A stretch of 64,000 nucleotides of DNA, taken from the NCBI GenBank assembly GCA_021234155.1, contig JAJEKV010000038.1, forward strand, positions 9,408,478 through 9,472,477. Reading direction: 5' to 3'. The notes below the pieces were generated by a model, which had not been told where the DNA came from, ran no database searches, and saw only the letters and a list, made by a program, of their open reading frames with translations. Within the stretch, counting starts at the first letter, position 1. The number at the start of each line of letters is the position of its first letter. This document shows positions 21,549-32,099 of the stretch, piece by piece. The DNA is from Isoetes taiwanensis (Eukaryota; Streptophyta; Lycopodiopsida; Isoetales; Isoetaceae). The translations under genes were made by a program, and so were the position numbers.

Positions 21549-22075
21549 ATGTGTTTGACATTGTGTGTAGTGCAGATCAGGACATAATTTACTGGTCCAT
21601 CGCTTATATGTCTGATGCATTAAACTGTATTTGTGAGTATACCATCCAGGTAGCATTGACAATACCAACCACTCCAAGCCCATAGTCCTTTATAACGTCA
21701 CAAATTTTAATTCTAATTCATCTCAACTACTTCCATATCAAAACACAACAAAATCTAAGTATTTGTACGTAGTCCAACAAAATGCAACATACACAAAATT
21801 AATGAATTACCCTTGCCTCCACAATCGACATTCATTGTTCTACTCAACCATCACACAACGATCTCTTCAAATGCTCAAAAGCCCGGCAACGCCGGGCACC
21901 ATAACTAGTTAGGTTAATTATGCCATTATAATCCATAATTATCCTTTGGTTTTATGAGCATAGCTAATAAAATCCATTATAGGCGAACCCCTCACTTGGG
22001 CCCTTAGGCCTACTATGTACTGGTGACGTGTCATGGTATGCATACATATACCGTATAGATACCTGGAACATCGCA

Positions 22076-23459
22076 TTCTCCCCCCCTTGGATTAATGCTG
22101 TCCTTAGCATTATAGTGAGTGGAGAGTAACTATGGTGAAGATAACGTTGATTTATTGAAAACATCAAGGGGTACATATGGAGGTAGCAGGACAAGAAGTC
22201 CTGTATCCAACAAAACAGTAGGAAATTACATTCAAAAGTACATGGCAAACACAATTTTATCTCAAAAACACAAGTTAACCTACGAAGTGAGGCTGTGATT
22301 CTTCTGCAGCTTAGCAGTACGCTCTACTGGCCTGCAGAAGTGAATGCATTAGTAAGTTAAGTAGTGTGGTTGAAGGAACCACCCCCCCTATCATGTCTAA
22401 GGCTTGCATGTCGTCTCGACGTAAGGAGTGGCAATATTCCCATAATAGCCGTAGACGGCTGCCAGGGTTGCCCTTAAGGCCAAATTTGTCTAAGCATAAT
22501 TTAGAAGGTCGGGCGAATAATAGAGTTGCAAGATTAGTCATGCTGGCGAATGTTTTCTAGGCATGAATATTTTTTATAGAAATCTAGGCGAATCATGGCC
22601 AAGATTATTTTGCCAAGATTTAAGTGTCTTTATTTTTCAGGTGCAATTTCTGTGGTGAAATTTTATTCACCTGCATCCATATTTAATCAAGGACACAGAC
22701 AGTTGCATGATGCAACACCACAACTTAACCTTTGCAAATGAGAACATGGCTTATCCTTGTAGATAAAACAAATCTATAAAAAAGGAGATACATAAAATGT
22801 TCTCAGTGCATACGTTAGATATTTAAACACAATAGCTACAAAATATCTCTTAAAAATTATCCTTATGTACAGATGGATTATGGAGGAATGGGGCTAGGTT
22901 ATGAAGAGCCTAGATATTAAATGGTTCCTTAAAGAATCTTGAGGAGGGTGGAGGATGGCCGAGAGATCCATGGTTATCCAGGTGTTCTTCCCAGTGGGTG
23001 TCATGAATTTTTCAGGTCATGAATTGAGGATTTGTTTACATGAAGGTTAGCTAATTTTTGTTTCATCTATGTGGACCTACTGGAGCCATAATCAAGATTT
23101 CTCGTTACTTATTAAAGAATATTTGGACTTTCATGGGAGATTTGCACCACGTGGGTACATCTATGCACCCAAATTCCCATCTAAGATACATGTAACCCAA
23201 CCCCTAGAATGCAGTTGCACTCATATGGCCAGGAGGCACTAAAAAACTCTATGCTTACTACGCATCCGGGTTGGAGATGGTGCATCTTAGCGGATAAGAT
23301 TCGACTTACCACAGCATCTTATATTATAATGTTATCACAAGTAATTCTTGGATTGGATCAAGCCTAATTTGAATCGAGGATCGCTTAGGTGCGAGTGCAT
23401 CCGAGGCCGAGATTTATTGAGCGACTTACCATCACCATGATTGGTGGTACTTTGATCTC
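22076..23459 (-). other. 3' untranslated part of the gypsy element with polypurine tract
   Basis: On the minus strand AAGGGGGGGAGAA (complement of 22077-22089) sits next to the LTR edge, a suitable plus-strand primer. The rest has no coding trace. Short frames at 21964-22254 (minus) and 22366-22560 (plus) are not supported. Confidence 0.5.
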
Positions 23460-25065
23460 TTAAGGGGAAGGGTAAAGGAAAAAGGGGAAAGGAAGAGACA
23501 AGAGAGAATCTGAAGGCGAAAAACCTGCAGAAGGGAGAAAAGCAAAGGGGAAAATGGGCAGGGATAAGAAGAAAAATGAAAAATGAAAAGGAAGAAGAAA
23601 GAAAAGAAAATGGAAGGGGAAAAGATACACCGGAGAAGACACGAGGAAAAGGGAAGGTAAAAGTGGTAAAGGGAAGAGGATAGGAGCACGAGAGAAAAAG
23701 GAAGAAGGAAAGATTGAAGAAGAAAAAGGGAGAGAAAAAAGCATGGAAAAAGGGAAGAAAAAAAAAGACATTGGGAAGGAGAAGGCGTTGAAGAAAGAGG
23801 AAGAGGGAAAAATGGCATGGAAAGGAAAAGAGGAAAGGAAGGAAAAGGAAGGAAAAGGAAAAGAGGAAAAGGAAGGAAAGAAAAGGAGAAATGGAAAAAG
23901 TGCATAGAAAGGGAAGGGGTAAAGGTTGGGAAGAAGTAGGAGGAAGGAAGGGAGAACAAAGAAAGGATGAGAGAAGGGAAGAAATAAAGGAAATTGAGAA
24001 GAAAGAAAAGGAGAGGAAAGGGAAGAGCCTAAAAAAAGACATGAGAAAAAGGAAAAGGTAAACAAGAAAGGAAGGGGGAAAGGGCATAGATAAAGGGAAG
24101 AGAGGAAAATGATGGAGAAATAGAAAAAAGAGAAAAAAAAGGGGAAGAGAAAGGTGGGAAAAGATATGATTTTAGAGGAAAATGAATATGGGAAAATAGA
24201 AAAGAAAACAAATGTGAAACATGAGGAAGGAAAGGGAAAGGAAAAGGAAAGAAAGGAGAAAAGCAGGCACGAGAAGGATCGGGAAAGGAGAAAATAGGAA
24301 AAAAAATCCATTAGGAAAGGAAAGGGAAGGAGGGAGCGGGAGGCGAGAAGGAAAACATAGGAAAGGAAGAGAAAGAAAGGAAGAGGAAGGAAAAGAAGAA
24401 AAAATCGCTTCAGAAAAAGAAGTGGGAAAAGGGTGGAAAAGGAGGAAAAGGAAAGCCACGGAAAAATAGAAAGAAAGAAAGGGTGGAAAAAAGGAAGGGA
24501 AAAAAGGCGTAAGAGAAGAGAAATGGAAAAGAAAAAAAAAAGGAGAGAAAAAGGAAAAAGAGGCGGAGATGCGGGAAAAAGGGAAAAAGAGGGAAAATAG
24601 GAAAGGGAAGAGAAAAGAACATAGAAAAAAGGAAGGGAGAAAGGGTGAGGGATGAGAAGGAAGGTATAAAGAGGGCATGAAAGCAGGAGAGGAAAAAGAA
24701 AAGGGCACCCAACAAAGGAAAAGCGAAAGGAAATGATAAGGGAAAATAGGCATGGAAAAAGTGAAAGACTAAAGATTGAGGAAAAGGAAGGCATGGAAGG
24801 ATGGGGAAAGAGGCATGGAAAGGTGAAGGGAAAGGGAGAAGGGCATGGAAAAGGAGAAAGAAGGAAGGGTGGGAAGGAGGAAGGAAAGGAAAAGGTTTTG
24901 AAAAGGAAGAGGGAAAGGAAGGAAAGGGGTGAAACAAAGAAACATGTCGCAACTGGAAAAAAGCGAGCAGAAAAGAAAAGAAAAGTGTACTTGAAAATAA
25001 GGAAAAGTGAAATACAGGATGACAAAAAGGAAAGGGAAAGCAGAAAGGAAAGGTTAGGGTTTTCT
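23460..25065 (+). repeat. 1.6-kb polypurine (A/G) strand
   Basis: The plus strand is almost entirely A and G (GGAAAAGG, GAAGAAAGG, AAAGGGAAG motifs) for about 1.6 kb, with sparse T and rare C. It creates spurious long minus-strand frames (up to 521 codons of Phe/Ser/Leu/Pro) that should not be annotated as protein. It lies between the integrase C-terminus and the 3' LTR of the gypsy element. Long mirror-like purine runs can form intramolecular triplex DNA (established property). Confidence 0.9.
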
Positions 25066-25249
25066 CACTACAGCCAAAACATAGGCTCTCAACTTCGCCC
25101 GGCAACCACAGGAATTCACTGCATTACCCTAGTTCTTTTATAAAGTGGGTAAGTCTTATCCAAATCTAGCCTTAAGAACCCATGTTGCGTCTCCTCTGCA
25201 GGTAAGTGTTTCCACTTGACCAAGTGTTACCAAAATTTGAGTTAAAGCC

Positions 25250-28200
25250 AGTTTGTATATATACACGATCAGGAGGAAGCTACGGCACAATCTCCAAGCG
25301 GTCTCGGTCATCTCCGAGAAGTGTTGGTGCCAAGAATCTCTTGGATCCGAGATGATGCTTCTTGAGAAGACTTACATGGAAAACTTTATGGATCTTTAAA
25401 TGTGCGGGTAAGGAATCAGCGTGGGCACGAATTATCCGTTCGATTATAGAAAATGGTCTCGCCCATCTAGGTGCGAGCTTCTTGGGGTTACCCATCTTAA
25501 GTTTGGCTTGCTTCACCTTGATCTTGACGGGGCGAAGTCAGGCTTGAAATTCCCGAGGTACAGTATCGATCGCTAACTCTTTTTTATCGAGCTCTTGTAG
25601 CTATTATTAAGTATGCTTTCGAACTTCCTCGACTAGTGCTTGCATGTCACATGACAATTGCTGAGAAACTTCCACCCAGCGATCTTTGGGTTATGCCGCA
25701 TTAATACGGTATGAGACGCGATAACCATAATTTATCATGAAATGAGACATTCTTAAGTTCATGTCTCGATATAGCCTTCGACAAACTCTGCAAATGAATG
25801 TAGTCGCCCATTGAAATTGTCTCTTCAGAACTTATAATTATGTAGCATATCCTCAATTGTCGATTGAGTACGCTCTGTTTGACCATAAATACTGCGGATG
25901 ATAAAACGTACTCAACAGGTAGCTTAGTTTGAATAGTCTTTGAAAAAATCTTTCCAAAATGCAACGACAAAGCCCAGGATCCCGATCTGATATAATCGTC
26001 ACAGGGCATCCGTCGCAGACGAAATATCTCCCTCGTGAAGAGCAAGCGTTATCAATACGATTATACGTAGATGCGACATGGCGGGAAATATGCCATTTAA
26101 GCTTATCGACCACCACCATTAAGACATCAAAGCCCTCTTAATGTCTTGAGCTACGATAAAATCCATGTTAATAACTTCCCATTTGCATTGGCATCGAGGG
26201 TTGCAATTCCACTGGAATCTGTGACTTCTACGCCTTTGTTTGTTGGTCGCCTTTGCTTGTGTTGGCAATGTGCTTCTTCATTCACGGCGAGGAAATATTT
26301 GGAAGCGATTTTGAAATATGTCTTCATAAATCCTACGCATGCCACCTTTCTCGGACTGTTATGTATCATGGAGAATGAGCTTACAGACTCGGGCGTCTCA
26401 AGAACACATAGCTTGTCCTTATAATAAAGGTTGACTTCCTTCTTCTAATGGCGGAAAGTCTCTCTCTCTCTCACGGTTGTCCTGGCTTCCTTAGATACAC
26501 TTGCCATACCTCTAAAGTCGGATCTATGGGGAGGACACTGTAGGATCTGCTTCCAGGAACTCACTAGAGTGTGGAGATAGCGACCTGTCACGTTCGGTGA
26601 ATGGATGTCGAGAAAGGGTGTCGTAGCAACATTGTGCTTGCGGGTTATAATGACCTCGTCGTATTCCTCAAAATTTCATCCGCGAATCCTTGTCTCAAGT
26701 TGAGATGGGATTGCGTAAAGATGTATTGGAGCTTTGATGATGGGTATCTAGCTGAATCGCCTTCCAAGTAAAGTAATGTAATCATGAAAACCACGGACCG
26801 CAATGAGCAACTCTTGGTCATCGTGAGGAGGTATCGCTGCTTTCAGCGTCATTCATCTTCGAGAGTCATAAGTGGTAACCGACTTTCTTGCATTAAGACT
26901 CCCCACAGCAAGCGATTTTCACGAGCGTAAGTGGCAACCCACTTGTCCTTTTGAGGATGTCTGCCATAGTAGAGGAGGCGGTTGTTAGTGCATCGCTAAT
27001 GGCAATCCGGTCAGCTGCTGTCTTTCAATGTGCCATCAATCACGGCCTTATCATGCTTGGTCAGGTCGGTTAAAGTCGCGGCGAGAGCTTGGCAGATCCT
27101 TGACAAATTCACAGGCAATACCCAGCCAAGCCTAGAAGCTACTTGGACCTCAAACACATTGGTTGGGATTTGCCATTTCGCCAGCTACTTCAATTTTAGC
27201 TGGGTGGTGGCTGTTCCTCTGCTGCGGACTGTATGTCCCGATGATAGCCTTGGTGGTGGCAAGCGACGCGAAAACAGCATATAATTGGTAGGCGCCTCGA
27301 TTTACGTAATGCCAGCGAAGATGCCGTTCGCAGCCAGTCCTCTAAGGTCTTCTTGTATGTAAGGGATGTCATCAAAGAATATAATGACAAGATGTCAAGA
27401 TACTCACGGAGACATCATTCGCAAACCTCAGCAAAGTGGGCATTGAGTGGGGCAAATGACATCCTTATAGCTTCGTAGTACCTCGCGGGTCTGAAAGCGG
27501 ACTTATGGATGTCCTTCTCCTTAATATCTGGTGATACCCTGACGAAGATATACTTAGCCCCTTACAGTTGATCATGAGATCATCTACCCTTGATGAGCAT
27601 ACCAATTCTTAATAGTATATATGGTAGCTGATGTCGATGCACATTCTTAGGGTGCCATCTTTTCTTAACAAAAGTATCGGGGCTCCAAAAGGTGAAACAC
27701 TTGGCCTAATGAAGCCTAATTTGAGGTTCTGCAAGCTGCTTCTTAGCTCGGTCAATTCGAGATACTCATCCGATGGGGAGCTTATACTTGGTAAACTTAT
27801 TGCCTAGTTCTAAAATGATTACATTCCACCCCTCTGTTGGTAGCCGATGGAAAAAAGATCATGATATTCCCGAAGAACCACGGCTATTGCTGGAGCAAGG
27901 CATCAAGGACCTCATCCTGTTTGGACTGCTTCCGAAACAGAGTGAATCAATACATGTGATACGATTTCACGAGCCCTATACAATTGGCGTAATGAAATAC
28001 ATTGCATAATAGGATGAATCGGCTTACACACTATAGTATTTCTCGGGCTCCATTAGGTACGTGAAGGTGATCTCGTTCTCACAATCAATGTTGTTGGCTT
28101 TAGCGTGACCGGAATTCCATTCCCACAAAGAGATCATATGACAATATCCATTATTTCCGCTCCTAGAGCAATAGGTGCTCACAGTAGTGAATATTCAATT

Positions 28201-29440
28201 GATATATTTGACCCGGAATTGTACCTCAAGGGGTAATCTGTAAAACTTCCACCATTCTTGGAATGCAAAGTTATAAGGTACTACCGGTGTCCATAAGAAT
28301 AGCGAGGTTTACAATCTACTTGACCAATAGTAGAGATGTGGGAGAAATTTACAGTGGTTGGCTTGACCTGTTCAATAGCGGCATAAATCTTGAGACTCAC
28401 ATTATATAGTCGGTAGCGTCATCCTCAATGGCATTATCCGGGTCTTTAGTCCATGTCTGCTAGGGCAGCTGCCTTTGTCCCATGTAATGTAAGGGCGATG
28501 CTTGCATCCGGTGGCCCAGTGAAACACCAATAACAAGCTTTGTCTCGTAGGTGTTCACAGGCGTCCCTAGGGATAGCTTGGAGGATATCTCGCGAAAGCT
28601 CACGTGAGTGTTGGTGAGACTTCTCTAGCACTTGAGAGAAACTTCTTCTTGATGCGATGTCGATGAGGCCAGAATGCTGGTGGGTGAGCACCCTCGTAAA
28701 GGTGTATACCCCTTGTTACGAGTGAGCAGAAGAGGGTCATGCTTGGTGGTGCCGGGGATCTTCTATTTAGCCTCACCTTACTGCCCAGCGGTCTTAGGGT
28801 CTATATAAGCTCAGACCATTTTCCTTAGGGTGGGATAAGCCCTCTATGTAGCCTTCCGCGCCTGCGCTCATTTATCTCCGGGACGTATAAAGCGTAACAT
28901 GAGCTCATCGGTATAAAGCGATGATCATGTTTTTACGCTCTAGGTGGTAGAAAGTTTGGATACGTATAGCGATGGGCCTTGGAGCACATAATGTGACTTG
29001 AAACTTTATGAGACTTTCTGACACCTTCTCTTGTGAGCCCATAGGAAGCGGACATATCCTTTCCACCAAATTCGTCGCGACCACCGTAAGATTGGTGGTG
29101 GCAACTGCGGTATCCTTATGGGTCATTCCGTGAAACACCAAACTCCTACATTTCATCCGGCCATGATTACGCATCCATTCACAGACTTTCCACGAAATTA
29201 TGGAAACTTTGGTTCTTTGGAAATACTAGTGATGGCTTGAATCCAGCATTTTCTGATAATCCTTCTTGTTGGTTTTGGCATGGGTGGCGGCCTCATCCTC
29301 AGTCGGTGGAGTCGAGAAGACTTGAGGCGGGATACGAGGAAGAACTAGGGGCGTGTCCTCTTAGATCGACTTAGCATGGCGAGCCTGCGGAGTCTCACGA
29401 GTCACAGGTGGCGGCGGGCGGGTTACATGGAGCGGGAATC
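25250..29440 (-). pseudogene. Ty3/gypsy gag-pol remnant (retrotransposon polyprotein)
   Basis: Read 5' to 3' on the minus strand. Gag tail: RIQTFYHLERKNM (about 28950) and a degraded CCHC knuckle KACYWCFTGPP (about 28530). Protease: LAILMDTGSTL (28277-28300). [13 protein letters not shown] (about 27680), TIKNWYA, GAKYIFVRVSPDIKEKDIHK and SAFRPARYYE (about 27480-27550), FFDDI (27365-27379), KTLEDWLR. RNase H: TTYDSRRMNDAE (about 26840). Integrase: KWEVINMDFI (about 26160), VVVDKLKWHIS (26090-26117), ISDRDPG, GQTERTQSTIEDMLHNY (about 25850). C-terminal domain: RWARPFSIIERI and LPAHLKIHKVFHVSLLKKHH (25330-25450), the HPVFHVSLLK signature of chromovirus-like integrases. Many stops and frameshifts make it inactive. 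Confidence 0.88.
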
Positions 29441-29592
29441 TACGGTCCATAAGTCGTATTTAATTAAAAGTGGGACAAATCTCGAATTTTGGGACTCGGA
29501 TGAAAATGGGACTCATGCAAAAAAAAAAAGTAAGTTGCGATTGAATCATTATTAGATTTTCCTTGATAAAATAAGAATAACATTTACACAAA

Positions 29593-29897
29593 ATGAGAAG
29601 ATGAAATTGGTGGAAAGAGGAGTAAAGGAAGGAAGGGAGGCAAGGAGAGGGAGGGAGGAGGGGAGAGGAGGAGGAAAGGCAAAGGAGCAGGGAGGGCAAA
29701 GGGCAAGAGGAGGGCCGAGCAAATGGGAGGGAAGTGGAGAGGGGAAGGGGCAAAAGGGGAGGAAGGCGAGGTCTCTTAGGAAAGGGGAGGGGCAAGGGAG
29801 GAGGGTCTCTTGGGAAGGGGAGGGCAGCCGAAGGAGAGGGGAGGTCTGAGGTCTCTTGGAGAAGGGGAGGAGGAAGGGCAAAAGAAGGGAGGCGGGT
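29593..29897 (+). repeat. Second polypurine stretch (about 300 bp, G-rich)
   Basis: Plus strand dominated by GGGAGG, GGAGAGGAGG and AAGGGGAGG units, richer in G than the 23.5-25.1 kb tract. GGGG runs could support quadruplex or triplex structure. It lies just inside the left end of the inverted-repeat block. Frames over it are composition artefacts. Confidence 0.85.
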
Positions 29898-29899
29898 TA

Positions 29900-31540
29900 A
29901 AAAAAAAAATAAAAAGTTAATTAGATAGCCTAAATAATATAATTAATTATTTATTTAATTAGAAAATAAAAATTAAACAATTTAGACGATTACGAGAAGT
30001 TTTTCTCGCCTCACGGGGCGAAAGACATGGTCCCCATACGCGCTCCCTCAAGCCTTAGCGAAGTCCATTCGCGGATGGCCGAGAGGTAAGCAGGCACCAA
30101 ATATTTCTTTTTGTTGGGCGCCCATTGGACCTTATTATACAAAATAATAAAAACTAAAAAGATTTAACATTATAATCCTTCTGGAAGCTGTAGGAATTAA
30201 AGGAGGGATGGGAGATCTACGAGATATTTATAAAAGAAAGGGCACCTTTTCTTACGAGACATCGTATATAAAGAGGATCAACTGTTACAAAAGGGAAGCT
30301 GACATGAAGCGATGAATTTATTGGGACCGTGAATAGTCACTCTTGGTAGTGAATAGTGTTGTTGAGCGGTGAATGAGGTTGTGGCTAACTCCGTTATCGA
30401 GGGAATCACAGTTTACATAAATGGTTGATTATAGCGGATGATCTATAAGCATGTAGATGATCGAGAGAAGAAGTTACAAGAAAATCGGGAAGATGAGGAG
30501 GTAGCGGAGTTATCTGCCGGACTGCTTTGGTACGGAGGAGGAGCAGTCAGTCATTCAGGATGAAGGCTGACCATTCGATATCAAGGAGACCCATGATATG
30601 TTACGGCGATCTTTCCCGACCGCTAACAACTCTTCTTCTTCTTGAGATCACATACCTCTTCTTTCTAACTCTTTTTCTTGGATCTTCTTCAAATCCTTTT
30701 CTTGACCAAATCCTACCTAAGCGTAGGTTTCTTCGCAAGGTTGGCTTCTCATTGCCATGCCCTCAAATCCGACCGAGTTTATGCTTCTCGACACCATAGT
30801 TTACGCTTCTCAGAGCTGCCTCTCCACGCCCTCACATTTTGAGTTTATACATGGCTTCTCCCTTTGTCTTTATCGATTCTAAGCCCTCTTGAAGCCCAAA
30901 ACATCAGTATCCTCTGCAGTTTATCCAAGCGACCTTTCTTTCTTAAATGAGCAAGCTTTTCCTATAGGTTTTTCCTTCAGTATTGCCTTTCCTTATTCTT
31001 CTATATAGAATTCGCCCAGGATCCACAGGGGTGTATAGCACTGCTTTAATAAGTGCCATCTGGAATTTGATGCATCATTCCCTTTTTCTTGGTTAAGTAG
31101 TTTGCGAATCTGCGGATTAAGTGGTTTCTCCTTTTCCAAGTGGTACAAGAAGAGTTTGCGGCACAAGGTGTACCAAATTTCAAAATTCAAATGTGGGGAA
31201 AAAAAAATTATAAAAACAATTAAATAAGAGTATTGAAAATAAGCCATGTAAAGTGCTTGAAAGAAATGTCATAATATAATATTTATATAAGTGCAATAAT
31301 AGTTATAAGCGTAAATAAGTAGATAAATTAATTATTTTTAAGTTATAATAGTTATAATGTACATTATAGGTGCATATGGTATCCATTACATAATACATAG
31401 GAATGATCTATTTATCATAGAAAATACATAGAAATTTATGGGAGAGTATTAAACCCGCTAAAAACATAGGATGTGTGTTTATAGAAAATACATAGTATAG
31501 TATATAGTGTCTTATTAGAAAATACATTGTATATAATGTC
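29900..31540. other. Unassigned interior of the inverted-repeat block
   Basis: No family recognised. A 90-codon plus frame at 30527-30799 is Ser/Leu/Phe-rich with no domain. GCGGATGGCCGAGAGGT at about 30073 resembles a tRNA start, but no T-arm follows. Confidence 0.4.
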
Positions 31541-31610
31541 CCATTTAAAAAGGCTATCTTTTTTTTTTTTTTTTTTTTTTTTTTGGAAGAAAAAAAGGCT
31601 ATCTTTGAAT
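31541..31610 (-). mobile_element. Minimal poly(A) insertion with target-site duplication
   Basis: AAAAAGGCTATCTTT occurs at about 31547-31561 and again at 31592-31606. The interval is a T run of about 25 bases plus GGAAG. On the minus strand this is a poly(A) tail with a 15-bp flanking direct repeat, the footprint of target-primed reverse transcription by a LINE-type enzyme, extremely 5'-truncated. Confidence 0.6.
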
Positions 31611-31814
31611 AAACTATGAAATTAGTATTGACATATTAAAAACATATATTACTTTGTATGGACCATTGTAAAATGCTAATGGGGTGTGTGTGAGGTATTG
31701 GTGAGTATAAAGTACTAATGTGTGCTAATTGCTAATGTGTGCTAATACTAATGTGTGCTAGTATAAAAACATTTATTAAATACTAATGTGTGCTCTCGAT
31801 ATAAATTTTTTTAC

Positions 31815-31915
31815 TACGAGCGCCTTTCTCGACTCCAGAGTCGAGAAGATATCTCAACTGCGTCTTTCACTTTGAAATTTGCCTTTCTCGACTCAGCAGT
31901 CGAGAAAGGCCACCC
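31815..31915. repeat. TCTCGACT palindromic minisatellite, left copies
   Basis: CGCCTTTCTCGACTCCAGAG-TCGAGAAG and GCCTTTCTCGACTCAGCAG-TCGAGAAAGGCC, two hairpins about 65 bp apart. They match the array at 38130-38430 on the other side of the LINE. Confidence 0.8.
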
Positions 31916-32099
31916 AGGCCCCGTAGCCGACCAATATATTAAAGAGATGGTAATGTTACAAAGCAAGTGAGGAGGAAGGCACCCCAAAGAGGCAGGTGAT
32001 ACCTGGGCACTCCACAACTACAACTCTCTTCTTTGTACCAGCCGACCATCCACCATCTACCACACCCAAGTCCCTTGAATGGAAAACTTCCGCTCTACT

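Larger units (their letters stand above)
19870..21908 (+). mobile_element. Complete Helitron (2039 bp), plus strand, inside the LTR
   Basis: Begins TCCTATTGTTTAAATTCGG at 19870 and ends GCCCGGCAACGCCGGGC (21881-21897) plus ACCATAACTAG at 21908. The host reads GGCTTAA before and TTAGGTTAATTATGCC after. The other LTR copy (about 44940) reads GGCTTAATTAGGTTAATTATGCC uninterrupted, so the insertion fell exactly between A and T with no target duplication. This is the defining Helitron signature. No Rep/helicase is present. The interior has exon-like segments (see 20580-20690). Confidence 0.93.
18579..22075 (-). repeat. Left (3') LTR of the gypsy element, split by a Helitron
   Basis: Matches 43665-45120 over its length: CCATGGCGACTA, TCGGACCACTTGG, GTGACCGGCTATAAGCCTAGCA, GTTGGCAAAAACAAGTGTA, and after the Helitron GGTTAATTATGCCATTATAATCC to CATGGTAT. 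On the minus strand the right edge reads polypurine (AAGGGGGGGAGAA) then TG, the usual PPT-LTR junction. Without the 2039-bp Helitron the LTR is about 1458 bp. Confidence 0.75.

Noticed and set aside
23335-25105. Long minus-strand open frames (250, 231, 193 and 521 codons)
   Set aside because: They are Phe/Ser/Leu/Pro runs forced by the purine-only plus strand, overlapping in several frames with no domain; composition artefact.
29460-29930. Open frames on both strands over the 29.6-29.9 kb tract
   Set aside because: Low-complexity purine/pyrimidine composition, no motif.
30065-30110. tRNA-like start GCGGATGGCCGAGAGGT
   Set aside because: No anticodon stem, T-arm or acceptor partner follows at tRNA spacing.
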